NCBI RefSeq assembly: GCF_016887565.1
Contig: NZ_CP069396.1
Span: 11,762,001 to 11,826,000 of the forward strand
Source: Archangium violaceum
GTDB lineage: Bacteria > Myxococcota > Myxococcia > Myxococcales > Myxococcaceae
Direction: 5' to 3'
DNA length: 64,000 bases
Notes under the pieces: model-generated
What the model saw: only the letters and a program-made list of their open reading frames with translations
The model's database searches: none
What the model was told of the DNA's origin: nothing
Translations under genes and position numbers: made by a program
In this document: positions 1 through 8,930 of the stretch, piece by piece
Layout: the number at the start of each line of letters is the position of its first letter
Numbering within the stretch: position 1 is the stretch's first letter

Positions 1-740
1 TGGCCGTCATTGGCCGCCCCTATGACAAGGGCCTCACCAAGCTGGTGATCGGCCGCGCCTTCCGCGCCCCCAATGTCTACGAGCTCGACTACCAGGACTA
101 CGGCTTCACCCAGCGCGCCGCTGGCTCGCTGGAGCCGGAGACCATCACCACCTATGAGCTCGAGCACTCGCACGACCTGACGAACGAGCTGCGCCTCACC
201 GTGGCGGCCTACGACAACCGCATCTCCAACCTCGTGGTGCTGGAGACGGAGGACGGACCAGCGCGGTGCGGCAACCCGCTCGGCACCGAGGAGTGCATCA
301 TCTTCCAGAACCGTCCCGGCGAGATACGCGCCCTGGGCGCCGAGGCCAGCCTGCGCTGGCAGCCGGGGCGCTACCTGATGGTGGACTTGAACTACTCCTT
401 CGTCACCCTGAGCAAGGCCTCGGAGGAGGTGGCCGCCGCCGTGCCCGCGCACCTGGCCTCCGGACGGCTGCTGCTGCCCCTGGGCAATGGCGACGTGCGC
501 CTGTCCACCCAGGCCACCTACCAGAGTGCCCGCGGCAGCAGGACGGAGGGTGCCGACCGCGGCGAGGCCCTGCTCATCAACGTGGGCTTCTCCGGCGAGT
601 TGCCACACCTGCGCTACTTCGCCGGCGTGCAGAACCTCCTCGACGCGCGCTACGCCCTGCCGCTCGGGAGCGAACGCGCCGCCGCCCCCGTGCCCCAGTA
701 CGGGCGCACCTTCACGCTGCAGCTCACCGGCGACTTCTGA
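1..740 (+). CDS. TonB-dependent outer-membrane receptor, C-terminal part
   Basis: The gene enters the window already open (reading frame from base 3) and ends at the TGA at 738-740. The visible residues look like the last beta-strands of a TonB-dependent receptor: alternating aromatic and polar strands, a conserved segment reading GRAFRAPNVYEL (typical of vitamin B12, siderophore and sugar receptors), a late segment 'FAGVQNLLDARYALP' and a C-terminus ending in Phe (LQLTGDF), as expected for insertion by the BAM complex. Such proteins import metal chelates, vitamins or carbohydrates across the outer membrane with energy from TonB-ExbB-ExbD. The plug domain and TonB box lie outside the window, so the substrate cannot be inferred. 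Confidence 0.88.
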   Translation, partial: AVIGRPYDKGLTKLVIGRAFRAPNVYELDYQDYGFTQRAAGSLEPETITTYELEHSHDLTNELRLTVAAYDNRISNLVVLETEDGPARCGNPLGTEECIIFQNRPGEIRALGAEASLRWQPGRYLMVDLNYSFVTLSKASEEVAAAVPAHLASGRLLLPLGNGDVRLSTQATYQSARGSRTEGADRGEALLINVGFSGELPHLRYFAGVQNLLDARYALPLGSERAAAPVPQYGRTFTLQLTGDF

Positions 741-743
741 GGC

Positions 744-3092
744 TCACAGCTTCAGGGGAAACTCCTTCCGGCCCTCGGCGCAGAAGAGGCCCAACCGATT
801 CCTGTCGACGTAGGGCACGTCATGGCCGCCCTTCTCGAAGTCGCGCAGCGAAATCTCCCGCTCGCCGCCGGGGGCCATGCCGCCCAGCTTGTACATGTCC
901 CGTCCCTGGATGACGAGGATGCACTGGCTCCAGATGATGGAGTCCGTGTTGGTGAGGATGAGCTTCCGGCCGAGGGCACCCTTCCGCGCGATGCGCCCAC
1001 TCAACTCCCGTGGCTCCGCGGGCTTCCCTGCGGCGGGAGCTGACTCGGCGGGAGCCGACGCGACGGGAGCCGACGCGACGGCCGGCGGCGTGACGGTCAC
1101 CTCTTGGAGCGGCGCGAGGAGCTCGGACGCCTGGGGCTCGGACGCCTCGGGTTCGGCCTTCACGGGTTTGACCTTCTCGGCTCTGGCCTTCACGGTGGAG
1201 GACGCGGGAAGCACCAGGAAACGGTCGACATCCCCGGCGTTACGCACGCGCTCGTCGGGGTCCACCCTCGCCTGCTGCGGAAACACCTGCATCACCGTCG
1301 CCTCGCCCAGGAGCCTCGCCTTCCCATCCTTCACCGGCGCCGCCACCACCGGGAGGACCATGCCCTCCGAGAGTCCCGACTTCCTCCCTCCCAGGACGCG
1401 GTAGAGTCGGCCTCGCTCCGCCCTCATCGCCACCACATGCTCCGCGGGGACGAGCTCCGGCGGTGCCGACGGGACCTCGCCCCTCTCGGGGGCATGGGGC
1501 TCCCCGGCCATGGCCTCCGGCGGCCCTGGGTTTGGACGGGGCTCGCCGAATGCGCCAGGGCCACCCGGAGGCATTCCCTCCGGAGGTGGCGGCATGTGCT
1601 CCCGAGGCGCTCTCTCCCCTCGTGGCGGTCTGTGCTCGGGAAAAGGCCCGTCCCCTGGCCGCCTGTGTTCAGGAGGCCCGTCCCCTGGCCGCCTGTGTTC
1701 AGGAGGAGGCCCATCCTCTGGCCGCCAATCATGACGAGGCCCACGCATGTCCGGGCCACGCTCCTCCCGCTGTTGAGCACTGTGGAGCATGAACCCCGTG
1801 GTCACCGCCGCCGTGATGCCAATCAGGCCGAGCGCTCCGAGGGTGAGCGCCACCACCCACCCCTTGCGGCTCACGCCCAGCGGTCCGGAGACGGGCGCCG
1901 CGAGCTGCGCGGTCGCCACCGGCGCGAGCGCCGGCCCGGAGCCGACCACGGGCACGGCGGGGCTGGTGGGCGAGCGCACCAGGGTGGGCTCGAAGCCCGG
2001 GCTCTGCTCCGCGATGGGGGAAGCCAGGGGCAGCGGAGCATGGCGCGCGGTGTTCACGGTCCCCAGGCTGCCGCCGGGCAGGGGGGTGCGGCGCAGGGCC
2101 GGGTTGGAGAGGCTCGTGAGGAGCTTGCGCTGCGCGGCGAAGGCCTCCGGGCAGCGCTCGCGCACGAAGTTGCCCACCTCCTCGGCGCCGAGCGTGGAGC
2201 CGGTGCGCAGCAGCTGCTCGTTGAGGGCGCGGGCGAAGTCATCGGCGCGTGCGTAGCGGTCCCCGGGGGCGGGAGCCAGCGCGCGGCGCACCACCGCGTC
2301 GATAGCGGGGTCCAGGTCCGGACGCACCTCGTGCAGCGCGGGCACCGAGGGGTTGGCCATGGCCGCCATCATCTCGCCCACCGTGCCGGGGGCGATGAGG
2401 GGCCGGCCCGCGAGCAGCTCCCACACCACCACGCCACAGGAGTAGATGTCACCGCGGTGGTCGACGGGCTCGGCGCGCACCTGCTCCGGGGACATGTAGC
2501 CCAGCTTCCCCATCACCGTGGACGGCAGGGTGTACTTGCTGCGCGCCGCCGACTTGGCGAGGCCGAAGTCGATGACCTTCACCTCGCCCTCGTAGGACAC
2601 CATCACGTTGTGGGGCGAGACGTCACGGTGGACGATGCCCAGCGGCTGGCCGTCCGGCCCCGTCTTGCGGTGGGCGTAGCCGAGCCCCTCGGCGATGCGC
2701 TGGCCGAGGTAGAGCGCCACCGGCACGGGAACCTGCTGGCCCTGGGTGCGCGCCTGGTCCTGAAGGAAGGCCAGGTCCACGCCGGCCACGTACTCGAGGG
2801 CCATGTAATAGGTGCCCTCGGCCTCGCCCATGTCGTACACCTGCGCGATGGACGAGTGGACGAGGTGCACCAGCACCTTGGCCTCGTGGTGGAACCGGTC
2901 GAGGAACTGCCGGTCATTGAGGAGCGCCGGGAGGATCGTCTTGACGATGCAGGGTTTCTCGAAGCCCGCCGCACCGGAGATCTTGGCGAGATAGACCTCG
3001 CCCATGCCGCCCTGGCCGAGCAGCTGGACGAGCTCGTAGCGGCCGAGGGGTTGGAGCAACTGGGGAGATTCGTTCATCGACGGAGAATCCAT
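744..3092 (-). CDS. Membrane-anchored eukaryotic-type serine/threonine protein kinase
   Basis: The 782-residue protein begins with a complete Hanks-type kinase domain (about residues 18-290): glycine loop LGQGGMGEV, catalytic Lys near 51, HRDVSPHN loop with the catalytic Asp near 157, and DFG near 175. A disordered linker follows, then one membrane helix (about 412-435), a long region rich in Pro, His, Arg and Glu with near-repeats of 'HRRPGDGPPEH', an Ala/Pro/Glu stretch, and a compact C-terminal domain of about 70 residues. The kinase is therefore cytoplasmic and the tail probably periplasmic and possibly sensory. I chose the ATG at 3092 because homology to kinases begins shortly after it; an ATG at 3077 also fits, and an upstream frame to 3155 looks non-conserved. 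It converges with the receptor gene with a 3-base gap. Targets are unknown. Confidence 0.92.
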   Translation of the reverse strand: MDSPSMNESPQLLQPLGRYELVQLLGQGGMGEVYLAKISGAAGFEKPCIVKTILPALLNDRQFLDRFHHEAKVLVHLVHSSIAQVYDMGEAEGTYYMALEYVAGVDLAFLQDQARTQGQQVPVPVALYLGQRIAEGLGYAHRKTGPDGQPLGIVHRDVSPHNVMVSYEGEVKVIDFGLAKSAARSKYTLPSTVMGKLGYMSPEQVRAEPVDHRGDIYSCGVVVWELLAGRPLIAPGTVGEMMAAMANPSVPALHEVRPDLDPAIDAVVRRALAPAPGDRYARADDFARALNEQLLRTGSTLGAEEVGNFVRERCPEAFAAQRKLLTSLSNPALRRTPLPGGSLGTVNTARHAPLPLASPIAEQSPGFEPTLVRSPTSPAVPVVGSGPALAPVATAQLAAPVSGPLGVSRKGWVVALTLGALGLIGITAAVTTGFMLHSAQQREERGPDMRGPRHDWRPEDGPPPEHRRPGDGPPEHRRPGDGPFPEHRPPRGERAPREHMPPPPEGMPPGGPGAFGEPRPNPGPPEAMAGEPHAPERGEVPSAPPELVPAEHVVAMRAERGRLYRVLGGRKSGLSEGMVLPVVAAPVKDGKARLLGEATVMQVFPQQARVDPDERVRNAGDVDRFLVLPASSTVKARAEKVKPVKAEPEASEPQASELLAPLQEVTVTPPAVASAPVASAPAESAPAAGKPAEPRELSGRIARKGALGRKLILTNTDSIIWSQCILVIQGRDMYKLGGMAPGGEREISLRDFEKGGHDVPYVDRNRLGLFCAEGRKEFPLKL

Positions 3093-3215
3093 GGCCGGCC
3101 CTGGGGACTTCCATCCTAACCCGGGATGTGCCCCGGGTTGCGGCGGTCCCCCCATGTCTTAAAAATTGGAAATAACGGCCATCCGACCCGGGGCTCGGGG
3201 GGCGAGCGGTGTGCC

Positions 3216-5033
3216 TCAGCCCACCCGCTCCACCCGTGCGGGGCCTCGCGGCTCGCGGAATTGCCGGTGGTACAGCTCCGAGTACAGCCCACCCCGGGCG
3301 AGCAGCTCCTCGTGCGTGCCCCGCTCGACGACCCGCCCCGCGTCGATGACGAGGATGAGCGCCGCGTTCCGGATGGTGCTCAGCCGGTGGGCGATCACCA
3401 CGCTCGTACGGCCAGCGAGCAGCGTGGACAGCGCACGCTGGATGAGTGCCTCCGTCCGCGTGTCGATGTTCGCCGTGGCCTCGTCGAGGATGAGCACGCG
3501 CGGCTCCGCGATGACCGCCCGCGCGAAGGCGAGCAGCTGCCGCTGCCCCTGACTCAAGGTGGCGCCCCCCTCACCGAGCACCGAGTCGTAGCCCTTCGGC
3601 AGCGCGGCGATGAAGTCGTGGGCGTGGACCGCACGCGCGGCGGCCTCTATCTCCTCGCGGCTGGCGCCCGGCCGGCCATAGCCGATGTTCTCGGCGATGG
3701 TGCCGGAGAAGAGGAACGGCTCCTGGAGGACCATCGCCATCTGCCGCCGCAGGCTCGCCCGCGTCACGCGCCGCACGTCGTGCCCGTCCAGCCGCACCGT
3801 CCCCGAGCTCGCGTCGTAGAAGCGCGGAATCAGGCTGGCCACGGTCGTCTTCCCCGCGCCCGTGCGGCCCACCAGCGCCACCGTCTGGCCGGGCTCGACC
3901 TCGAAGCTCACGTCATGGAGCACCGGCTGCGCCGCGTCATAGGCGAACGACACCCCCTCGAGGACGATGCGTCCCTCGGCCCGCCCCAGCTCCAACGCAT
4001 CCGGGGCATCCCCGGGCTCACGCGGCTCGTCGAGGATGGCATAGACGCGCTCGGCGCCGGCGAGCGCCGACTGCATCTGCGTGTAGACCGAGGCCGCGAG
4101 CTGCACCGGCCGGAAGAACTGCTGCACGTAGATGAGGAACGCGGCCAGCAGGCCGACGCTCAAGTGCTCCTGGAGCACCAGGTGGCCGCCGTAGCCGATG
4201 ACGAGCGCGGTGGAGAGCGTGGACAGGACGTCGATCGCCGGGGAGAACGCCGAGGTGACGCCGACCGCGGCCACGTTCGCGTCCCGGTTGGCGGCGTTGC
4301 GGTCGCGGAAGCGCCGGATGTTCTCGTCGGTGCGGTTGAACGCCTGCGCCTGCCGCACGCCGACGATCTCCTCCTGGAGCTCGGCCGTCACATTGCCCAC
4401 CGTCTGGCGCGTCTTGCGGTAGGCGCGCCGGGCGCGGGCGGCGAAGAACCAGGTGGTGGCCAGCATCACCGGCAGCAGCATGAAGCACGCCAGCGCCAGC
4501 CGGACATTGAGCGCCAGCATCATCCCCAGCACGCCCACCAACGCGAGCACCGGGCCCAGCAGCTGCGTCAGTCCCTGCGAGAAGAACTGATTGATCGTAT
4601 CGACGTCACTGAGCAGCCGGCTCATCAGGTCGCCAATGGGCCGCTTGTCGAAGTACGTGAGCGGCAGCGCCTGGAGCTGCTCGAAGAGCCGGGTGCGCAG
4701 GGTGGAGAGCACCCGCTGGGCCGTCGCGCCCACGCGCTGCGTCTGCGCTCGCTGGGCCAGGGCGCCCACGCCGTAGACAACCAGCAACAGCAGCATGGTG
4801 CGCAGCAGGCCGGGCCGATCTCCGCTCCCGATGTCGCGGTCGATGGCCAGGCTCACCAGGTACGGCCCGGCCATCTGCGCCAGCGCGCTCACCCCAATGA
4901 GCGCCAGCGCGACGAGCAGTGTGCCCTGGTGGGGCCGCAGCTCGCCCAGGAGCCGCCGCGCCACCGCCCCGCGATTGTTGGCGCGCTGCTCCTCCACCTC
5001 CGCCATCGCCTCGAGACTCCCGGGCCTCCTCAT
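3216..5033 (-). CDS. ABC exporter half-transporter with intact ATPase site
   Basis: The 605-residue protein has an ABC-exporter membrane domain (about residues 35-320, six predicted helices) followed by a nucleotide-binding domain. Walker A is GRTGAGKT (near 388), the signature is LSQGQ (near 493) and Walker B ends ILDEATANID, so the catalytic Glu is present. LSQGQ in place of LSGGQ is common in one subunit of heterodimeric exporters. Its ATG overlaps the stop of the upstream transporter gene (ATGA, 5030-5033), so the two are translationally coupled and probably assemble 1:1. By analogy with TM287/288, BmrCD and SmdAB it exports a hydrophobic compound or lipid. The substrate is not known. Confidence 0.93.
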   Translation of the reverse strand: MRRPGSLEAMAEVEEQRANNRGAVARRLLGELRPHQGTLLVALALIGVSALAQMAGPYLVSLAIDRDIGSGDRPGLLRTMLLLLVVYGVGALAQRAQTQRVGATAQRVLSTLRTRLFEQLQALPLTYFDKRPIGDLMSRLLSDVDTINQFFSQGLTQLLGPVLALVGVLGMMLALNVRLALACFMLLPVMLATTWFFAARARRAYRKTRQTVGNVTAELQEEIVGVRQAQAFNRTDENIRRFRDRNAANRDANVAAVGVTSAFSPAIDVLSTLSTALVIGYGGHLVLQEHLSVGLLAAFLIYVQQFFRPVQLAASVYTQMQSALAGAERVYAILDEPREPGDAPDALELGRAEGRIVLEGVSFAYDAAQPVLHDVSFEVEPGQTVALVGRTGAGKTTVASLIPRFYDASSGTVRLDGHDVRRVTRASLRRQMAMVLQEPFLFSGTIAENIGYGRPGASREEIEAAARAVHAHDFIAALPKGYDSVLGEGGATLSQGQRQLLAFARAVIAEPRVLILDEATANIDTRTEALIQRALSTLLAGRTSVVIAHRLSTIRNAALILVIDAGRVVERGTHEELLARGGLYSELYHRQFREPRGPARVERVG

Positions 5034-6817
5034 GCGACCTCCGCGGGTGCCGGCTGGAGCTGCGAGCCGAGGATTTCATTGTAGAGAGGGCTCGAGGCGA
5101 CCAGCTCCTCGTGCCGTCCCCGCGCGACCACCCGGCCCTCGTCGAGCACGAGGATGAGGTCGGCATCGCGTACCGTGCTGACCCGCTGGGCGATGACGAT
5201 GGCGGTGCGGTGGGCGCCGCGCATGAGCCGGTCGAGCGCGTCCTGGATGGCGCTCTCGGTCTCGGCGTCGACCGCCGAGGTGCTGTCATCGAGGATGAGC
5301 AGGCGCGGATCCGTCAGCAGCGCCCGGGCGATCGCCAGCCGCTGGCGCTGCCCGCCCGACAGCCCCACGCCGCGCTCACCGACCCTCGTGTCATAGCCCT
5401 GCGGCAGCTCCGCGATGAATCCCGCCGCCTGCGCCGCCTCGGCGGCCGCCTGGACCTCCTCCAGGGTCGCCTCGGGGCGGCCATAGGCGATGTTCTCCCG
5501 GATGGTTCCCGAGAAGAGCAGCGCCTCCTGCAACACGATGCCGATCTGCGAGCGCAGGCTGGAGAGCGTCACCTCGCGCACGTCCTGGCCGTCGACGAGC
5601 ACCGCGCCCCCCGTCACGTCGTAGAAGCGGGGCAGCAGGTTGATGATGGTGCTCTTGCCAGAGCCGGTGGTGCCGAGAATCGCGACGAGCTGCCCCGGCT
5701 CGGCCACGAAGCCCACCCCGCGAAGCACCTCCCGCTCACCGCCCGCGTAGCGGAAGCGCACATCGCGGAACTCGACCCGCCCCTGGATGGGAGGCAGTAC
5801 CCTGGCCCCGGGCCTGTCGACCACCTCGACCTCGGTGTCGAGCAGCTCGAAGACACGCAGCGCGGATGCCCCGGCGCGCGAGAGCTGCACCGACAGGAAC
5901 CCCACGGACATCAGCGGCATGAGCAGGAAGCCCAGATAGCTGTTGAACGCGAGGAGCTCACCGAGCGTCAGCCGCTGGCCGAAGATGAGCACTCCACCGA
6001 GCCCCACGACCACGAGCGTGCCGAGGTTGGCGAAGAAGCCCACGAACGGGAAGTTGCTGGAGATCGCGTCGACGACCTGGAGGTTCTGCACCAGCAGCTC
6101 GTCGTTGATGCGCTGGTAGCGGGCCGTCTCGCGCGCCTCGCCGGAGAACGCCCGCACCACGCGGATGCCACGCAGGTCCTCCTGGAGGACCGTGTTGAGC
6201 CGGCCGAGCGACGCCTGCAGCTTGCCGAACAGGGGGCCCATCTGGCCCATGAACCGCCTGAGCAGCCAGAGGATGGGCGCCACGGCCGCGATCGCCGCGA
6301 CGCCGAGCACCAGGTTGATGCCGAGCAGCAGCGCCGCGCAGCCCACGAGCATGACCAGCGAGGCGGCGAACTGGACCACGCCGCTGCCGACGAAGGTGCG
6401 CACCTGCTCGACGTCGTTGGTGAGCCGGGTGAGCAGTTGCCCCGTCTGTGCCTGATCGTAGTAGCTGAAGCTCAGCCGTTGAATCCGCGCGAAGAGCCCG
6501 TCGCGCAGGTCGAAGGCGACGCCCTGCGAGGCGCGCTCGGCCAGGTAGCCCTGAAGGAAGGTGAAGAGCCCGCGCACCAGGGCAATGGCCACCAGACCGC
6601 CCACCGCCGCGAGCAGGGTCGAACGGTTGTCCCGGGCGATGCCCTCATCGATCGCCAGACGCACCATCTGCGGCGCGGCGAGGTTGGCGGCCGAGAGCAG
6701 CAGGAGCGACACCAGCGCGCCCGCCGTCTCCAGCTTGTACCGCCTCAAATACCCCAGGGCCCTCCAGACCGCCTTGCCTCCGCCGGGTGCCAGCGTTGGC
6801 CGTCGTCCTTGTTCCAT
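5030..6817 (-). CDS. ABC exporter half-transporter with degenerate ATPase site
   Basis: This is the first gene of the exporter pair. The protein is about 595 residues with an N-terminal six-helix exporter domain and a C-terminal ATPase domain: Walker A GTTGSGKS (near 380), canonical signature LSGGQRQRLAIARA (near 486), but Walker B reads ILDDSTSAVD, with Asp where the catalytic Glu is expected. That substitution marks the degenerate site of heterodimeric exporters, so hydrolysis should occur mainly at the composite site completed by the partner's Walker B Glu. I placed the start at the ATG at 6817 (MEQGRRPTL) because an open frame to 6961 adds residues unlike the family; an ATG at 6904 is an alternative. 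The promoter presumably lies in 6818-7068. Confidence 0.9.
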   Translation of the reverse strand: MEQGRRPTLAPGGGKAVWRALGYLRRYKLETAGALVSLLLLSAANLAAPQMVRLAIDEGIARDNRSTLLAAVGGLVAIALVRGLFTFLQGYLAERASQGVAFDLRDGLFARIQRLSFSYYDQAQTGQLLTRLTNDVEQVRTFVGSGVVQFAASLVMLVGCAALLLGINLVLGVAAIAAVAPILWLLRRFMGQMGPLFGKLQASLGRLNTVLQEDLRGIRVVRAFSGEARETARYQRINDELLVQNLQVVDAISSNFPFVGFFANLGTLVVVGLGGVLIFGQRLTLGELLAFNSYLGFLLMPLMSVGFLSVQLSRAGASALRVFELLDTEVEVVDRPGARVLPPIQGRVEFRDVRFRYAGGEREVLRGVGFVAEPGQLVAILGTTGSGKSTIINLLPRFYDVTGGAVLVDGQDVREVTLSSLRSQIGIVLQEALLFSGTIRENIAYGRPEATLEEVQAAAEAAQAAGFIAELPQGYDTRVGERGVGLSGGQRQRLAIARALLTDPRLLILDDSTSAVDAETESAIQDALDRLMRGAHRTAIVIAQRVSTVRDADLILVLDEGRVVARGRHEELVASSPLYNEILGSQLQPAPAEVA

Positions 6818-7068
6818 GTCCTGGCAGGCGTAGCGGAGAGCGCCACCGTCGGCAATGTCTGGTGCACTCTCCGGGTACGAGAAAAGAAGACGGAGGCTGG
6901 TCATCGCACCGCGCCTCCGTTGGTAGGAGTTGCTCCCCCTCGGCAATGGCCACTTCTCCAATCAAGAATATGCGGTTATTCCCCCCAGAGCCTGTTCCCA
7001 GTGAGGCTTCGTTCATGGCCGGAGCTGGTCAGCAGAACCATCAACCGCGTTGGACAGCGAGAGCGCTC

Positions 7069-8382
7069 ATGCACTTGTTTCAATCGACCCATCGGACCCC
7101 GAGAGTCTCCCTTCGTGCGGTCCTGCTCCTGAGCCTGGGATGGATGGGTTGTGGAGAGGGCAAGGACAGCACGGCCCCGGAGAAGGTCCAGATCACCGGT
7201 GGCGTGACGGCGGAGGAGGCCGTGACGGGCTGGCGGACGCTGCAGGCCTCCGCCGAGGACGACTCCGGAAAGGTCTCCAAGGTGGAGTTCTACGTCTCCG
7301 ACACGCTCGCCTGCGTGGATGGAGTGGCCAAGAGCTCCGGCGCGACCTTCTCGTGCGCCTGGGACTCCTCCAGCGTCGCCCAGGGCGGCCACCAGCTCAC
7401 CGCCAGGGCCTACGATGCCGCGGGGAACGTCACCCGCTCCCAGCCTCTCTCCTTCACCGTCGCTCCGCCCAACCGCCTCCCCACCATCAGCGGGGTGACC
7501 GTCACGACCTCCTCGCTCGACGAGGGCTCGAGCACCACCTTCACGGTGACCGCCAGCGACTCGGACGGGGATGCACTCACCTACTCCTGGACGCAGACCC
7601 CGTTCGCCCCCGCGGGCACCTTCGGTGACGAGACCGGAGCGACCCGCACGTGGACGGCCCCCCTCGTCTCGACCAACACGACCTTCACCTTGAAGGTGAC
7701 GGTCTCGGATGGGAAGGGAGGCACGACCCAGTCCTCCCTCGATGTGACGGTGGCGAATGTCCCCTCCCGCAACCGCGCGCCCACCGTGGACGAGACCATC
7801 ACCGTCCCCACCGCGCGAGTGGTCGCGGGCGACACCGTCATCCTCTCCATCGGCGCCAATGATCAGGATGGGGACACGCTCACCTACACCTGGACGACGA
7901 CGAACACGGCGGGCGAGGGCATCTTCACGAACCGGAATGCCCCCGTCGCGGAGTGGCGCTCTCCCGACCTCCGCACGGCCACGACCTACTCCTTCCAGGT
8001 CACCGTGTCCGATGGAGCCGATTCCGTGACCCGCTCGGGCGAGGTGCAGCTCCAGATTCCGTCGTACTCCCGTGACATCCAGCCCCTCTGGGGCCCGACG
8101 TGCACGGACTGCCACAACGCCAACAGCACGACGCCCCAGGGATTGAACCTGGAGGCGAGCAGTTCCTACGCGTCCCTCGTCAACGTGGGAGGCACCGAGG
8201 CCTGCAGCGCCCTCAACCGCGTGCAGCCGGGCTCCCCCGACGACTCCCTGTTGGTGCAGCGGCTCAGCAGCGACAGCTGTGGTCGCAGGATGCCTCCGCT
8301 CGACGCGGACTACTTCGACAGGAACGCCGGCGAGCTCACGCGCATCCGCTCGTGGATCCTCGCTGGTGCGGCGAACGACTGA
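7069..8382 (+). CDS. Lipoprotein with Ig-like and PKD/cadherin-like repeats and a C-terminal cytochrome-like domain
   Basis: The 437-residue protein has a lipoprotein signal (hydrophobic stretch then LGWMGC, Cys28). An Ig-like domain follows (about 36-120, of the type found in secreted enzymes), then two related repeats of about 95 residues, each opening with 'NR.PT' and containing SDGDALTYSW or QDGDTLTYTW, typical of PKD/cadherin-like modules. The C-terminus carries CTDCH (near 345), a CxxCH c-type haem motif, then RMPP near the end, whose Met could be the distal ligand. The tail resembles the haem-binding domain of planctomycete-type secreted cytochromes. It probably sits on the outer membrane and may bind partners while carrying electrons. 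An upstream ATG at 7015 has a better GAGG ribosome site but gives an unusually long leader. Confidence 0.82.
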   Translation: MHLFQSTHRTPRVSLRAVLLLSLGWMGCGEGKDSTAPEKVQITGGVTAEEAVTGWRTLQASAEDDSGKVSKVEFYVSDTLACVDGVAKSSGATFSCAWDSSSVAQGGHQLTARAYDAAGNVTRSQPLSFTVAPPNRLPTISGVTVTTSSLDEGSSTTFTVTASDSDGDALTYSWTQTPFAPAGTFGDETGATRTWTAPLVSTNTTFTLKVTVSDGKGGTTQSSLDVTVANVPSRNRAPTVDETITVPTARVVAGDTVILSIGANDQDGDTLTYTWTTTNTAGEGIFTNRNAPVAEWRSPDLRTATTYSFQVTVSDGADSVTRSGEVQLQIPSYSRDIQPLWGPTCTDCHNANSTTPQGLNLEASSSYASLVNVGGTEACSALNRVQPGSPDDSLLVQRLSSDSCGRRMPPLDADYFDRNAGELTRIRSWILAGAAND

Positions 8383-8419
8383 TCCCTCGGGTCACCGGCT
8401 CTCGCGAGGGCGGCCCGCC

Positions 8420-8884
8420 TCAGGGAGTGGAGGCGGGCGGCTTCACCGGCTCGCCCTGGCGGAAGCGCTGCTCGGGGCCGGGCCCCACGTACACCTGCAC
8501 GGCGCGGAAGCGCGCGGTGCCCTCGGGGATGCGGGCCGCGTGACGGATGCCCGCCGGGATGTAGACGGCATCTCCCGGCCGCACGGGCATCGCCCGCCCC
8601 TCCACGCTCATCTCCGCCTCGCCCTCCTCCACGTAGAGCATCTCCACGCTGTCCTCGTGGATGTGCTCGGGCACGCCCGAGCCTCCCTGGAGCTCCAGCA
8701 CGCCCATCGAGGCCGCACTGGCGCCGGTCTCCTCGTTGACCAGCAGGATGGCCGTGCCCTTTCCCTGGGCGATGCGGAAGGTGGCGGCATCCGCGGTGCT
8801 CACCACGTAACGAACGGGAACGGTGGGAACCCGGGCACAGCCGGCGGAGACACAGAGCAGGGCCGTCAGGAGCGAGGTGCGCAT
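8420..8884 (-). CDS. Cupin-domain lipoprotein
   Basis: The 154-residue protein has a short lipoprotein signal ending LCVSAGC and a single cupin barrel. Cupin motif 1 reads PEHIHEDSVEMLYV (two His and a Glu for metal) and motif 2 reads PGDAVYIPAGIRHAA with the fourth His ligand. It should be anchored on a membrane facing the periplasm or outside and bind a divalent metal; whether it is an enzyme or a sensor is not clear. Its ATG (8882-8884) lies back-to-back with the nudC region, so the two genes diverge from a very short shared promoter region. Confidence 0.85.
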   Translation of the reverse strand: MRTSLLTALLCVSAGCARVPTVPVRYVVSTADAATFRIAQGKGTAILLVNEETGASAASMGVLELQGGSGVPEHIHEDSVEMLYVEEGEAEMSVEGRAMPVRPGDAVYIPAGIRHAARIPEGTARFRAVQVYVGPGPEQRFRQGEPVKPPASTP

Positions 8885-8930
8885 GCCCCGTTCCTATCCC
8901 AAAGAATCCGGTCCCGCTAAGGTACCGCGC

